Below are positions 8,391-18,905 of a DNA stretch of 54,828 nucleotides, piece after piece. Position 1 is the stretch's first letter. Every line of letters starts with the position of its first letter. The notes under the pieces are model-generated. The model saw nothing but the letters and a program-made list of their open reading frames with translations, searched no databases and was not told the origin of the DNA. Position numbers and translations under genes: made by a program. Source of the DNA: Arthrobacter mobilis (GTDB lineage Bacteria; Actinomycetota; Actinomycetes; Actinomycetales; Micrococcaceae); contig NZ_JAAZSQ010000021.1 of NCBI RefSeq assembly GCF_012395835.1, positions 27,408-82,235 of the forward strand, read 5' to 3'.

Positions 8391-8534
8391 CCGCCCGGCC
8401 GCCCGGGGCCGGTCCGCCCCGGCAGCGGACGGGCAGCCATGGGCCAATTTCCCGTGCGGGCCGCATATCGGTTGGCCACTTTTTGCCCGCGGTGGGTTAG
8501 GTTGAACGGGACAGGCGCGAGGTAGGAGCCACGC

Positions 8535-9654
8535 ATGGGCCCGATGACCATCACCCGGCTCGCGGACGGCCGGGAACTGTTCTATTTCGATGACGCGTTC
8601 CCCTCCGGCGGCGCTGCCGGGACCGCGGGTCCGCCGGCCTCCCGGGCGGTGCCGGATGAACGGCAGCTGCCGGAGCGGCCGCTCCCCGGCGAGCTGCGCT
8701 TCGATGTGCTCACCGGGGAGTGGGTGGTCGTGGCCGCCCACCGGCAGGACCGGACCCACCTGCCGCCGGCGGATGAATGCCCGCTGTGCCCGAGCAGCGG
8801 CGGACGGCGCTCGGAAATCCCCGCCCCGGACTACCATGTGGCGGTCTTCGAGAACCGCTTTCCCTCCCTGGGCCCGGATCCGGTGCCGGCCCCCGCGGAC
8901 CCGGGCTGGGGCACCGCGGCCCCGGCCGGCGGCCGCTGCGAGGTGGTGGCCTTCACCTCCAGCCATACCGGCAGCTTCGCCGCCCTGGGTTCGGCACGGG
9001 TCCGGACCGTCATTGATGCGCTGGCCCAGCGCACCGGCGCCCTGAGCGCGCTGCCCGGAGTCCTGCAGGTCTTCTGCTTCGAAAACCGCGGCCCGGAAAT
9101 CGGCGTCACCCTGCACCACCCGCACGGGCAGATCTACGCCTACCCGTACATCACCCCGCGCGCCGCGGTGATGGCCCGCGCAGCGCGGCGCCACTACGAC
9201 GACGCCGCGGGGCGGGACACCCTGCTCGCCTCGGTGCTGCGCCGCGAGCGCCAGGACGGCAGCCGGATGGTGCTGGAAGGGCAGCTGTTCAGCGCCTATG
9301 TGCCCTTCGCCGCGCGCTGGCCGCTGGAAATCCACCTGGTGCCGCACCGCCACGTGGCGGACCTGGCCGGGCTCTCCGGCCCGGAGCGGGAGGAGCTGGC
9401 GGTGCTGTACCCGGAGCTGCTGGGCCGGCTGGACGCCCTCTACGGCAGCCCCACCCCGTACATCGCCGCCTGGCACCAGGCACCGGTGGATGCGTACTAC
9501 CGCCCGGCCTGCTGCCTGCACCTGCAGGTCACCTCGCCGCGGCGGGCCGCGGACAAGCTCAAGTACCTGGCCGGCTCGGAGGCCGCCATGGGCGCGTTCA
9601 TCAACGACACCGTGCCCGAGCAGATGGCCGCCCGGCTGCGGGAGGTGGCCGGCC

Positions 9655-9662
<8 letters not shown>
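8535..9662 (+). CDS. galT: Galactose-1-phosphate uridylyltransferase
   Basis: A 375-residue GalT of the HIT superfamily, which moves UMP between UDP-glucose and galactose-1-phosphate in the Leloir pathway. The active-site motif HPHGQ is at residues 195-199 (His197 the nucleophile by family analogy), inside ENRGPEIGVTLHHPHGQIYA. A zinc-site-like CPLCPSSGG lies near residue 82, and the C-terminal EIHLVPHRH segment is typical. The ATG at 8535 follows AGGTAGGAG; a second ATG at 8544 is less well spaced. It overlaps galK by eight bases. Confidence 0.95.
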
Positions 9663-10830
<1,168 letters not shown>

Positions 10831-10885
10831 CGGACGGAACGGGCCCCAGGAGGCGGCGGCGCACCGCCGTCAGGGGTGGCCGCGG

Positions 10886-11389
10886 TCAGGGATGCAGGTG
10901 CGCCTCGCCGACCAGCGACTCCAGGCCTTCGACGGCGCCGGCCAGGGACAGCCCGGGAGCGCCTGCCAGCAGCGGCACCAGCAGCCGGTCCTCCTTCTCC
11001 ACGTGCAGCGCGAAGGTCCGTTCGATGGCCCCGCCGAGCACCGCCGCGGCCACCCCGCCGGCCCCGCGCAGCTCCTCCAGCAGGCCGGCCAGCGCGCGGT
11101 GCTCGGCCAGCAGGGCCTCCACCAGCAGCCGCCCCTCGGGCAGGCCCGCCGCCGGGGCGTAGAGCTTCTCCTCCTCGGCCAGGACGTGCGGGATGAGGTC
11201 CGACTCGCCCCATTCGATCAGGACCGTCCGGGCTTCGTGTCCGGCGACAGCGTCCCCGGCGGCCACCGCGTCCGCCAGGGCCGAGGCCAGGGACTTCAGC
11301 CGGTGCAGCAGCTGCCCGTGGTGGTGCTGCAGGGCTGCACGCGCCGGGTCCCGGGCGGCGTCCGCTGGTTCCCCAAGTGGTCCGTTCAT
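10886..11389 (-). CDS. Hemerythrin-domain protein
   Basis: A 167-residue all-helical protein with the hemerythrin HHE cation-binding pattern: His residues in LQHHHGQLLHRL, a DLIPHVLAEEEKLY segment, LAEHRALAG and FALHVEKEDRLLVPLL. Such domains bind a di-iron centre and are linked to oxygen, nitric oxide or oxidative stress sensing. AGGAGAAC precedes the ATG. It is the second gene after the universal stress protein, with a nine-base gap, so both probably respond to the same stress. It converges with galK. Confidence 0.85.
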   Translation of the reverse strand: MNGPLGEPADAARDPARAALQHHHGQLLHRLKSLASALADAVAAGDAVAGHEARTVLIEWGESDLIPHVLAEEEKLYAPAAGLPEGRLLVEALLAEHRALAGLLEELRGAGGVAAAVLGGAIERTFALHVEKEDRLLVPLLAGAPGLSLAGAVEGLESLVGEAHLHP

Positions 11390-11398
11390 GATGTTCTC

Positions 11399-11863
11399 CT
11401 AACTGTCGTCGGCGCTGCCGGAGGTATCTTCCCCGGGGCCGGCCCGGACAATCAGCACCGGGCAGGGTGCATGGGCGACGCAGGCGGCGCTGACCGAGCC
11501 CAGCAGCAGGCCGGCGAACCCGCCCTGGCCGCGGCTGCCGAGCACGAGCATCCGGGCGTTGCGGGCGGCCTCGATCAGTTCCCCGGCAGGCTGCCCCTGG
11601 ACCGTCCCGGACTGCAGCTCGGCCGGTGGCTGCCCGCCGTAGGCCCGCTCCAGGGTATCCGCGAGCACCCGCCCGGCGTCCTCGGCCGGATTCCACCGCA
11701 CCGGAGCGACGGTGCCGGCGGCTACCTGGTGGTGCCAGGCGGTCACGGCCTCCACCACACAGCCGAGCGCGTCGGCGAGCAGCTTCGCGTGGCGCAGCGC
11801 CGCGACGGAGAGGTCCGAGCCGTCCACGCCGACGACGATCCGCTGCCGTCCCTGGTCAGCCAT
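11399..11863 (-). CDS. Universal stress protein (UspA family)
   Basis: A 154-residue single-domain UspA protein. The strand-1 motif IVVGVDGSDLSVAALRHA and the ATP-binding pattern GSRGQGGFAGLLLGSVSAA (G-2x-G-9x-G-S) are intact, so ATP binding is likely. It ends nine bases before the hemerythrin gene, with which it forms a stress pair, and starts 46 bases downstream of the small membrane protein gene. The function beyond stress response is unknown. Confidence 0.9.
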   Translation of the reverse strand: MADQGRQRIVVGVDGSDLSVAALRHAKLLADALGCVVEAVTAWHHQVAAGTVAPVRWNPAEDAGRVLADTLERAYGGQPPAELQSGTVQGQPAGELIEAARNARMLVLGSRGQGGFAGLLLGSVSAACVAHAPCPVLIVRAGPGEDTSGSADDS

Positions 11864-11908
11864 TGTCTGTCACCACCTTCGCGGTGAACCGGGCCGGGCC
11901 GGCGCAGC

Positions 11909-12115
11909 TCACGGTGAAGGCTGCGGCAGCTCGCACTCGACCTTCGGATTCAGCCCGGTGTAGTTCAGCGGCCCGGCAGCGATCGCCGCCGCCACCGTGC
12001 CGGCCTGTGCGCAGTTCTCCGGCGGCGCCCCGAAATAACCCCGCTGCGCCGCAGCCAGCACACCGATGGCCAGCCACACCACGACCAGCAGTCCCAGAAT
12101 CGATCCTGCGCGCAT
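11909..12115 (-). CDS. Small conserved single-TM protein
   Basis: A 68-residue protein: one N-terminal membrane helix (GSILGLLVVVWLAIGVLAA), then an external tail with QRGYFG, two cysteines, AGPLNYTGLNPKV and CELPQPSP. I recall this type of short protein from many actinobacterial genomes, without a known function. The ATG at 12115 is preceded by GGGAGGACAGG; longer readings to 12145 lack such a site. It lies just upstream of, and on the same strand as, the stress pair. Confidence 0.7.
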   Translation of the reverse strand: MRAGSILGLLVVVWLAIGVLAAAQRGYFGAPPENCAQAGTVAAAIAAGPLNYTGLNPKVECELPQPSP

Positions 12116-12208
12116 CCTGTCCTCCCGACTCGGACACCGCGGCACACCGGGTGCCGTTGTGAGCAGATTATCCGCTCCCCCGCTGCCGCGGTCCAGCCTC
12201 GGCCGCGG

Positions 12209-13051
12209 TCACATCCTCCCGTACTTGGCCCGGATCATCGCGAAGATGCCGTACGCGATCAGCCCGGCAGCCACGGCGCTGAGCACGTAGACGCCGAGGG
12301 GATGGTCCCGCAGGGCCTTCAGGCTCCCGTCCAGCCCGGTCGACTCCGCCGGATCGTGCCGGACCGAGGCCACAATGACCAGCAGCCCCACCAGCCCGAG
12401 CGCGATGCCCTTGGCGATGTGCCCGAACACACCCAGGCTCGTCAGCAGCTTGCCCCGCTTGCCGTCCCCGAAGGAAAGCTCCTCCTTGAACCCCCGCCGC
12501 AGTGCCTTGACCACAAAATAGACGCCGATGCCGATGACGGCGGCGCCGATGCCAATCAGCACGGGCAGGCCGAAGGGCGTGCCCAGCAGTGCGGCGGTGA
12601 AATCGCTGGTGGATTCGCCTGAATCCGTACGCCGGCCGAGCGCGAAGTTGGCGAACATCAGGGCGACGCTGCCGTAGCCGATGCTCAGCCCGCCGGAGGA
12701 GACCGCCTTTTCCGCCCGCTCCCGCCGACGCCGGCGCCGCATCCTCAGCGTCGCCTCGCTCAACTGCCACAGCGATAGCCCCGCGCAGCCGGCAAACCCG
12801 GCCCACATGAGCACCGGTCCGAACGGGCTGTCCGCCAGCAGTTCGACGGCGCCGGCCGGGTCAGCCTCGCCGTCGCCGCCGAAGGCGATGACCAGCGCGA
12901 TGGCCCCGATGAGGATGTGCAGCAGGCCGGTCACGGCGAAGCCGAAGCGCGCCAGCACATCGAGCGTCTTGGTGTCGGAAAGTTCCTCGGCGGCGTCCGC
13001 CGCCCGGGACGCGGCTTCCCGTGCCCCCTCGGCGGGGCTGGATTCCGTCAT
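12209..13051 (-). CDS. DUF1206 membrane protein
   Basis: A 280-residue integral membrane protein with about six hydrophobic helices in three pairs, the repeated build of DUF1206 (segments LARFGFAVTGLLHILIGAIA, SIGYGSVALMFANFALG and FGHIAKGIALGLVGLLVIVA start the three units). Short Arg-rich loops (RMRRRRRRER) lie on the inner side. AGGAGGGTCG directly precedes the ATG at 13051. The function is not known. It is transcribed alone or with the next gene upstream. Confidence 0.8.
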   Translation of the reverse strand: MTESSPAEGAREAASRAADAAEELSDTKTLDVLARFGFAVTGLLHILIGAIALVIAFGGDGEADPAGAVELLADSPFGPVLMWAGFAGCAGLSLWQLSEATLRMRRRRRRERAEKAVSSGGLSIGYGSVALMFANFALGRRTDSGESTSDFTAALLGTPFGLPVLIGIGAAVIGIGVYFVVKALRRGFKEELSFGDGKRGKLLTSLGVFGHIAKGIALGLVGLLVIVASVRHDPAESTGLDGSLKALRDHPLGVYVLSAVAAGLIAYGIFAMIRAKYGRM

Positions 13052-13133
13052 CGACCCTCCTGCGGTGCTGCCTGCCTTCCAGTGTCGCCCATCCCGCGTG
13101 TGCGCGGTAGGCGGCCGCGCGTGGCGGGACGGC

Positions 13134-14144
13134 TCAGGATTCGCAGCCCACGCCGTCGCCGTCGCGGTCGAACTTGGTGTCCCAGCCCGGGTCGCCGGCC
13201 CGGATCGGGGCCTCCCCCGCGGCCTTGACCTCGGTGCAGTTGCGGTAGGACGGCACTCCGGACCGGGATGCTTCGGCCGGGATCCGGGAGGTGCCGGCGG
13301 CCGCGGCCGCGGTGGTGCGCCTGGCGGCCACCGCGGCGGACGGGACCGGTTCCTGCGGGCAGGACGAGAGCACCCGGGCGATGGCATCGTGTTCGGCCTG
13401 CGTCATCCACAGCCCGTACTTGGCCTTGACCGCCGTCTGCCGGGCCACGTACCGGCAGCGGAAGCCCCTGTTCGGCGGCAGCCAGGAGGCCGCGTCCGAG
13501 TCGGATTTGGCGCCGTTGGCCGGCCCGTCGGCGGCGATCAGGTTCAGCGGGTCGTTGGCGAAGGCGAGGCGCTGCCGTGCGGACAGCAGCTGGGCGCCCT
13601 TCTGCCAGGCGTCCGACAGGGCCACCACATGGTCGATCTGCACCGCGGTACTGGTGGCGTTGCCGCGGACAAAACTGATCCTGGCAGCGGTATAGGGGTC
13701 GTTCAGCGTCCCGGAGGTGACAATGCAGCCGTGCGTGCCGGCCCGGTGCCGGATCCCGGCCAGGTCCCGGTTCAGGATGTCGTTGCGCGCGTCGCAGCCG
13801 TTGCCGTCGGGGTCCTGCCAGCCGTCGCCGAACCGGTCGCGGGAGTAGCCGGTCTTCGGTGCCCGTCCCTTGATGCCGATGGTCGACAGCTGGGCCAGCG
13901 CCGTGCCGGCCCGGGTCTCCGCCTGCTGCTGTGCTGAGGGCTGCTGCTGTGCAGGGGTGCCGGATCCGCCGGCCTCGGCGGTCCGGGCCGGCTGCGGCTG
14001 TGCCGGCTGCGAGGCTTCCGCCGGCTGTGCCGCAGTGGCGGCGGAAGCGCCGGCGGCGCCGGGCTGGCCGCAGCCGGCGGCACCGGCGGCCACCAGGACG
14101 GCGGCGAGGGCGGACAGGACTGTGGTGCGGAACGACACGTTCAT
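13134..14144 (-). CDS. Secreted lipoprotein nuclease: GmrSD_C-type HNH domain plus excalibur domain
   Basis: A 336-residue exported protein. A signal peptide ends in the lipobox AAGAAGC with Cys25; a Ser/Ala/Gln/Pro-rich linker follows to about residue 110. The HNH/DUF1524 domain (about 125-265) contains DGNGCDARNDILNRDL, VQIDHVVALSDAWQKGAQ and ANDPLNLIAAD. The C-terminus (300-336) is an excalibur calcium-binding domain ending FDRDGDGVGCES. It is probably a calcium-dependent surface nuclease for DNA uptake or degradation; this role is inferred from domains only. It is divergent from the debranching-enzyme gene. Confidence 0.88.
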   Translation of the reverse strand: MNVSFRTTVLSALAAVLVAAGAAGCGQPGAAGASAATAAQPAEASQPAQPQPARTAEAGGSGTPAQQQPSAQQQAETRAGTALAQLSTIGIKGRAPKTGYSRDRFGDGWQDPDGNGCDARNDILNRDLAGIRHRAGTHGCIVTSGTLNDPYTAARISFVRGNATSTAVQIDHVVALSDAWQKGAQLLSARQRLAFANDPLNLIAADGPANGAKSDSDAASWLPPNRGFRCRYVARQTAVKAKYGLWMTQAEHDAIARVLSSCPQEPVPSAAVAARRTTAAAAAGTSRIPAEASRSGVPSYRNCTEVKAAGEAPIRAGDPGWDTKFDRDGDGVGCES

Positions 14145-14273
14145 GATCCCCGGCTGCTGTGAGTGGAACGCTGAATAGAACGTTTAATAGTACGGGATCC
14201 CGGGCGCTCTGGTGCCCCGGCCCGGGCAGGCGTAGATTCAAAAAAGCATGCAGGCACATCGAAGGAGCCAATC

Positions 14274-16430
14274 GTGGCCGCATGGAACGCTGACAGCATC
14301 GCAGGCCCTACCGGAGCCGGTGCCGTCACCTTGGTCGAGGGGGCCAACTTCTGCATCTCGCTGCAGAACGGGGACATTTTCCCCCATCATCCCCACGGGG
14401 TCTTCTTCCAGGACACCCGGATCCTCTCCCGCTGGAACCTCACCGTCAACGGAGAGCCCCTGGAGCCGTTGGGCGCGTGGACGCCCGCCCCGTACCAGGG
14501 CAGCTATGTCGGCCGGGCGCCGCTGGCGGACGGACGGGCGGACAGCCCGCTCACCGTCGAGCGCAGCCGGGAGCTGGGCGCCGGGATCCTCGAGGACATC
14601 ACCGTGCGCAACTACGGCCTTGAACCTGCCCACTGCCTCATTGCGCTGGCGGTGGAGGCCGACTTCGCCGACTTGTTCGAGGTCAAGGAAGGCCTCGCTC
14701 ACCGGCAGTGGCAGCAGACCCGGCGCACCAGGCGCGGAACGCTGACCATCCAGGCCGAATGGCAGGGGGTGCGCAAGGGTGTCGTCGTCCGCGCCCCCGG
14801 TGCCGAGGCCGGGCCCGACGGGCTGCTCTTCCGCGCCGTCGTCCCCGCCCACGGCAGCTGGGGCGTGCAGGTGGCGGTGGTCCCGGCCACCGGCGACAGG
14901 GCGTGGGCCGGTCCCTCGGTCATGCATTCCCCGGACGCCGTCTCGCCCCGGGACCGCCGGCAGCAGGCGTGGGAGGCCAGCATGCCGGCGCTGCGGATGG
15001 GCAACCCGTCCGTCCAACGCACGGTCCTGCGCAGCCACGAGGACCTTGGAGCCCTGCGGATCGTGGACCCGCGGCAGCCCGAGCGCATGGTGGTGGCCGC
15101 CGGGGCACCGTGGTTCATGGCCCTGTTCGGCCGGGACTCGCTGCTGGCCTCCTACATGATCGTGGTCCTCGACCCCTCGCTGGCCCTGGGCACGCTGCAG
15201 ACCTTGGCCAGCCGGCAGGGCACGGTGGTGGACCCGCTGACCGAGGAACAGCCCGGCCGCATCCTGCACGAGGTCCGGCTCGGGGTCGGTACGCAGCTGG
15301 CCCTGGGCGGCAAGTCCGCGTACTACGGCAGCGTCGATGCCACTCCCCTGTTCGTGACGCTGCTGGGTGAGGTCAGCCGCTGGGGCGTGCCCGCGGAGGA
15401 CGTGACCGCGCTGCTGCCGCACGCGGACCGGGCGCTGGACTGGATCCGCGACTACGGGGACAGCGACGGGGACGGCTTTGTCGAATACCGGCGGCTCAAC
15501 GACCAGGGCCTGGCCAACCAGGGCTGGAAGGATTCCTGGGACGGCATCAACTTCGCCAACGGGCGCATGGCGGAACCGCCCATCGCCCTGTGCGAGGTGC
15601 AGGGCTACGTCTACACCGCCTACATCGCCCGGGCCTGGATGGCGTACGACGCCGGGGACCTGGCGTTGGCGGCCGACCTGCGGGACCGCGCGGCCCGGCT
15701 GAAGCAGCGGTTCAACCAACAGTTCTGGCTGCCCGACAAGGGCTATTACGCCATCGCGCTGGACAAGGACAAACGCCCCGTCGATGCCTGCGCATCCAAT
15801 ATGGGCCACTGCCTCTGGTCCGGCATCGTGGACAGCGACAAGGCGCCCCTGGTGGCCGGGAAGCTGATGTCCCCGGAGATGTTCAGCGGCTGGGGCGTGC
15901 GCACCCTGGCCAGCAACATGGGCGCCTACAACCCGGTCAGCTACCACAACGGCTCGGTCTGGCCGCACGACAACGCGCTGATCGTGGCCGGCCTGATGCG
16001 CTACGGCTTCGTTCCCGAGGCCCAGCGGATTGCCACCGCCCTGCTGGAGGCCGCCGACTATACCGGGGGCCGGCTGCCGGAACTCTTCTGCGGGTTCGGC
16101 CGCGCCGACTACCCGGAGCCGGTGACCTACCCCACGTCCTGTTCCCCGCAGGCATGGGCCTCGGCGGCCCCGGTGATGCTGCTGCGCAGCATGCTGCGCT
16201 ACGAGGCGCACCTGTCCCACGGCGGCCTCTGGATGGATCCGGTCCTGCCCGACTCCTGGGGATACCTGCACGCCCCCAACGTGCCGCTGGGCCCGGCCCG
16301 GATCACCATCAACGTCTCCGGTTCCAAGGTCTGGGTGGAGGGGCTGCCCCCGGGCGTGGAGCTGCACCGCGGCACGCGCCCGCCGCTGACGGACCTGATG
16401 GAACTGGCCGGACCGCGCCGGAGCCGGTAA
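14274..16430 (+). CDS. Amylo-alpha-1,6-glucosidase / glycogen debranching-type enzyme
   Basis: A 718-residue protein. The N-terminal third (about 10-215, LVEGANFCISLQNGDIFPHH, FFQDTRILSRWNL) is the beta-sandwich domain of GDE-type proteins; the rest is an (alpha/alpha)6 barrel with APWFMALFGRDSLLASYM, NQGWKDSWDG and YNPVSYHNGSVWPHDNALI. Such enzymes cleave alpha-1,6 branches of glucans, but this short bacterial group has few tested members. The GTG at 14274 has GAAGGAG seven bases upstream. A strong hairpin follows and separates it from the converging permease gene. Confidence 0.88.
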   Translation: MAAWNADSIAGPTGAGAVTLVEGANFCISLQNGDIFPHHPHGVFFQDTRILSRWNLTVNGEPLEPLGAWTPAPYQGSYVGRAPLADGRADSPLTVERSRELGAGILEDITVRNYGLEPAHCLIALAVEADFADLFEVKEGLAHRQWQQTRRTRRGTLTIQAEWQGVRKGVVVRAPGAEAGPDGLLFRAVVPAHGSWGVQVAVVPATGDRAWAGPSVMHSPDAVSPRDRRQQAWEASMPALRMGNPSVQRTVLRSHEDLGALRIVDPRQPERMVVAAGAPWFMALFGRDSLLASYMIVVLDPSLALGTLQTLASRQGTVVDPLTEEQPGRILHEVRLGVGTQLALGGKSAYYGSVDATPLFVTLLGEVSRWGVPAEDVTALLPHADRALDWIRDYGDSDGDGFVEYRRLNDQGLANQGWKDSWDGINFANGRMAEPPIALCEVQGYVYTAYIARAWMAYDAGDLALAADLRDRAARLKQRFNQQFWLPDKGYYAIALDKDKRPVDACASNMGHCLWSGIVDSDKAPLVAGKLMSPEMFSGWGVRTLASNMGAYNPVSYHNGSVWPHDNALIVAGLMRYGFVPEAQRIATALLEAADYTGGRLPELFCGFGRADYPEPVTYPTSCSPQAWASAAPVMLLRSMLRYEAHLSHGGLWMDPVLPDSWGYLHAPNVPLGPARITINVSGSKVWVEGLPPGVELHRGTRPPLTDLMELAGPRRSR

Positions 16431-16464
16431 CCGGCCGCCGGCAGCTGCCGGCCGCGGACACGGC

Positions 16465-16494
16465 GGAGGGCCCCGCACGTGTGCGGGGCCCTCC
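16465..16494. terminator. Bidirectional hairpin terminator
   Basis: GGAGGGCCCCGCA pairs with TGCGGGGCCCTCC around CGTG, in the gap between the converging debranching-enzyme and permease genes. Confidence 0.8.
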
Positions 16495-16530
16495 GTCAGG
16501 CCGGCCTGTTTGGGCAGCGGCCGGTGGTCC

Positions 16531-16564
16531 GGCTGCCGGTGTTATTCGGCTGCCGGTGTTATTC
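16531..16564. repeat. 17-bp tandem duplication at the permease stop codon
   Basis: GGCTGCCGGTGTTATTC occurs twice in direct succession (16531-16547, 16548-16564). The second copy holds the TAA stop of the permease gene, and the first carries the same TAA just downstream in another frame. It looks like a recent slippage duplication with no effect on the protein. Confidence 0.8.
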
Positions 16565-18103
16565 GGCTGCGCCGACGGTTGCCGGTTCGCGGTCACCGGT
16601 CTCCCGGCCCTCGGCCTGAAGCCGAGCGCGGAACGCCTCGGCGCGGGCCACGTGCAGCGGACGCCGGCGCAGCACGGCCCAGGCCACGCCCAGGACCGCG
16701 AACCAGACCGGGGTCACCAGCAGCGCCATGAGTGTGTCCGGCTGGGTGGTCAGCGCCCAGAGCACGAAGGCGAAGAAGGCGAAGACCACCGAGACCATCA
16801 CGCGTCCGCCGGGCATCTTGAAGGCGGACGCCTCGTGCAGGGCGGCCCGGCGCCCGCGGTAGACCAGGTAGCTGGCCAGGATGATGGACCAGACGAACAT
16901 GAAGCACACCGCCGAGACGGTGGTGACCATCTCGAACGCCTTGCCCACGTTCTCGCCGGCGTACAGCAGCACCACGCCCGAGAGCAGCAGCACGCAGGTC
17001 AAAAACAGTGCGTTGCGCGGCACCTTGCGCGGGGAGAGCCTGCCGAAGACTGCCGGAGCGTCGCCTTCCTGGGCCAGGCCGAACACCATCCGGGAGGTGG
17101 AGTAGATGCCCGAGTTCGCGCTCGACATCGCCGAGGTCAGCACCACCAGGTTCACCACCGTGGCCGCAATGCCCAGGCCGGCCAGGGAGAACATGCCGAT
17201 GAACGGGCTGTGGCCGGCACGGAACTCGGTCCACGGGGTGACGGCCATCAGGATGACCAGCGCGCCCACATAGAAGAGCAGCACCCTCACCGGGATGGAG
17301 TTGACGGCCTTGGGCAGGTTCTTCTCCGGGTCCTTGGCCTCGGCCGCGGTCGTGCCCACCAGCTCGATGCCCACGAAGGCGAACACGGCGATCTGGAAGC
17401 CGGCCACGAAGCCCATGAACTCATGCGGGAAGAAGCCGCCGTGGCTCCACAGGTTGGAGAAGCCGGCCGGGCCGGCCTCGGAGCTGAAGCCGGAGAAGAT
17501 CATCACCAGGCCGGTGACGATCAGGGCCACGATGGCGATGATCTTGATCAGCGCGAACCAGAATTCGGTTTCACCGAAGGCCTTCACTGTCGGCAGGTTC
17601 AGCACCAGCAGGATGGCCACGGTGGCCAGCCCCGGGATCCACAACGGGATGCCCGGGACCAGCTCGTTGGCATAGCCGGAGATCGCGATCACGTCGGCGA
17701 TGCCGGTGACCACCCAGCAGAACCAGTAGGTCCAGCCGGTAAAGAACCCGGCCCACGGGCCCAGCAGGTCGGCGGCGAAGTCGCTGAAGGACTTGTACGC
17801 CAGGTTGGACAGCAGCAGCTCGCCCATCGCCCGCATGACGAAGAAAAGCATGAAGCCGATAATCATGTACACAAAGATCACCGACGGACCCGCCACCGAG
17901 ATGGTCTTGCCCGAGCCCATGAACAAGCCGGTGCCAATGGCCCCGCCGATGGCAATGAGCTGGATATGCCGGTTGGACAACTGCCGCTCAAGGTGGGGTT
18001 CCTGGGCCGCGGACGAAACGGACGTACCTCCAGGGGTAGCGGAGGGCTGGGACGGATTGCCGGACGGGTGGCCCGACGCGGTTCCGGTGTTCCGGTCTGA
18101 CAT
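16559..18103 (-). CDS. cycA: APC-family permease, CycA-like (glycine / D-alanine / D-serine)
   Basis: A 514-residue transporter with 12 predicted TM helices. The N-terminal ERQLSNRHIQLIAIGGAIG and GLFMGSGKTISVAGPS are the conserved APC substrate-binding start; RAMGELLLSNLAYKSFSDFA and TGIADVIAI match CycA. The first 40 residues are a polar Ser/Pro tail and the C-terminus is charged. AAGGAAGAGAG precedes the ATG. A tandem glycine riboswitch lies about 380 bases upstream on the same strand, strongly supporting glycine or small neutral amino acids as substrates. Confidence 0.85.
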   Translation of the reverse strand: MSDRNTGTASGHPSGNPSQPSATPGGTSVSSAAQEPHLERQLSNRHIQLIAIGGAIGTGLFMGSGKTISVAGPSVIFVYMIIGFMLFFVMRAMGELLLSNLAYKSFSDFAADLLGPWAGFFTGWTYWFCWVVTGIADVIAISGYANELVPGIPLWIPGLATVAILLVLNLPTVKAFGETEFWFALIKIIAIVALIVTGLVMIFSGFSSEAGPAGFSNLWSHGGFFPHEFMGFVAGFQIAVFAFVGIELVGTTAAEAKDPEKNLPKAVNSIPVRVLLFYVGALVILMAVTPWTEFRAGHSPFIGMFSLAGLGIAATVVNLVVLTSAMSSANSGIYSTSRMVFGLAQEGDAPAVFGRLSPRKVPRNALFLTCVLLLSGVVLLYAGENVGKAFEMVTTVSAVCFMFVWSIILASYLVYRGRRAALHEASAFKMPGGRVMVSVVFAFFAFVLWALTTQPDTLMALLVTPVWFAVLGVAWAVLRRRPLHVARAEAFRARLQAEGRETGDREPATVGAAE

Positions 18104-18482
18104 GCAGATTTCTCTCTTCCTTCTTGCGGTACCGCACCCGCGATGCTCGACGGCGGCGCGCGGTGGTGCACCTGTCCTCGCCCTTGAGGGCAGGCACGTT
18201 TGTTAAGCCTTTATGGCACAGGGATGTTGCGGTCCTGTTTCGGACGAACGGATCCTCCGGCATGGCCGGAGCAAGGGAGGCCACCCGGCGCTGCAGGGCG
18301 CCGTCACCTCAGCAGGGTCAGCGGCGCAGGGGTCAGCGGCGCGGCGGGGCCTGCCCCAGCCCCCGGGCAGTGCCGGGCAGGCGCGGGTGGATGCACAACG
18401 ATGGCTGCTGCATTCCGTGGTGGTGGATCAGGGGAGGCTCCATGTGCTGTCAGGGGATGCCGGAGGGCCGGACTCCTCCCCG

Positions 18483-18680
18483 CTCTGTCATTGACCTGAG
18501 AGTTTCCGCCGCACGCCTGAAAGGCGCGCAGCTTGCCCCGTGGGTGAGCCCCGCTGGCTGGACCGGGACTGCTTTTCAGAGGTGCCTTGCCGCGGCGGTA
18601 CAGGGGCCTGAGAGATTCCCGGGGAGGATTTGCTCCTTCGGCGCCTGCCGTGGATCGTTCACACCGGCAGGACTCTCCCG
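18483..18680 (-). ncRNA. Tandem glycine riboswitch controlling the CycA-like permease
   Basis: Read on the minus strand, aptamer 1 (about 18680-18604) runs GGGAGAGTCCTGCCGG ... GCCGAAGGAGCAAATCC ... AATCTCTCAGGCCCC. Aptamer 2 (about 18595-18483) ends GGAAACTCTCAGGTCAATG followed by ACAGAG, with GGGGCAAGC in its middle. GGAGAG, CCGAAGGAGCAA and CTCTCAGG are hallmark blocks of glycine riboswitches. The 380-base leader from here to the ATG at 18103 is GC-rich and contains no gene; it should hold the expression platform, whose structure I cannot fix by eye. Glycine could switch uptake on or off. Confidence 0.88.
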
Positions 18681-18905
18681 CCGCGGTTCGAAGGCATATT
18701 CAGTTCGTGATGCGTATCACAGGGTATATGCCGGAAGGCGGACTTGCCAAATCGGGGCCGTCCGTCGGCAGGAGCTCCGCCTGTCGCAATTGACATCCGG
18801 TTTTGCCCGGCGCCGGCGGCGTGGTCGAATCTTACAGTGCCAACCGCCCGGAGCAGGGTTATTGGCATGCCGTGTCCGCCCCAATAACCACTCCGAGGAA
18901 ACCCC

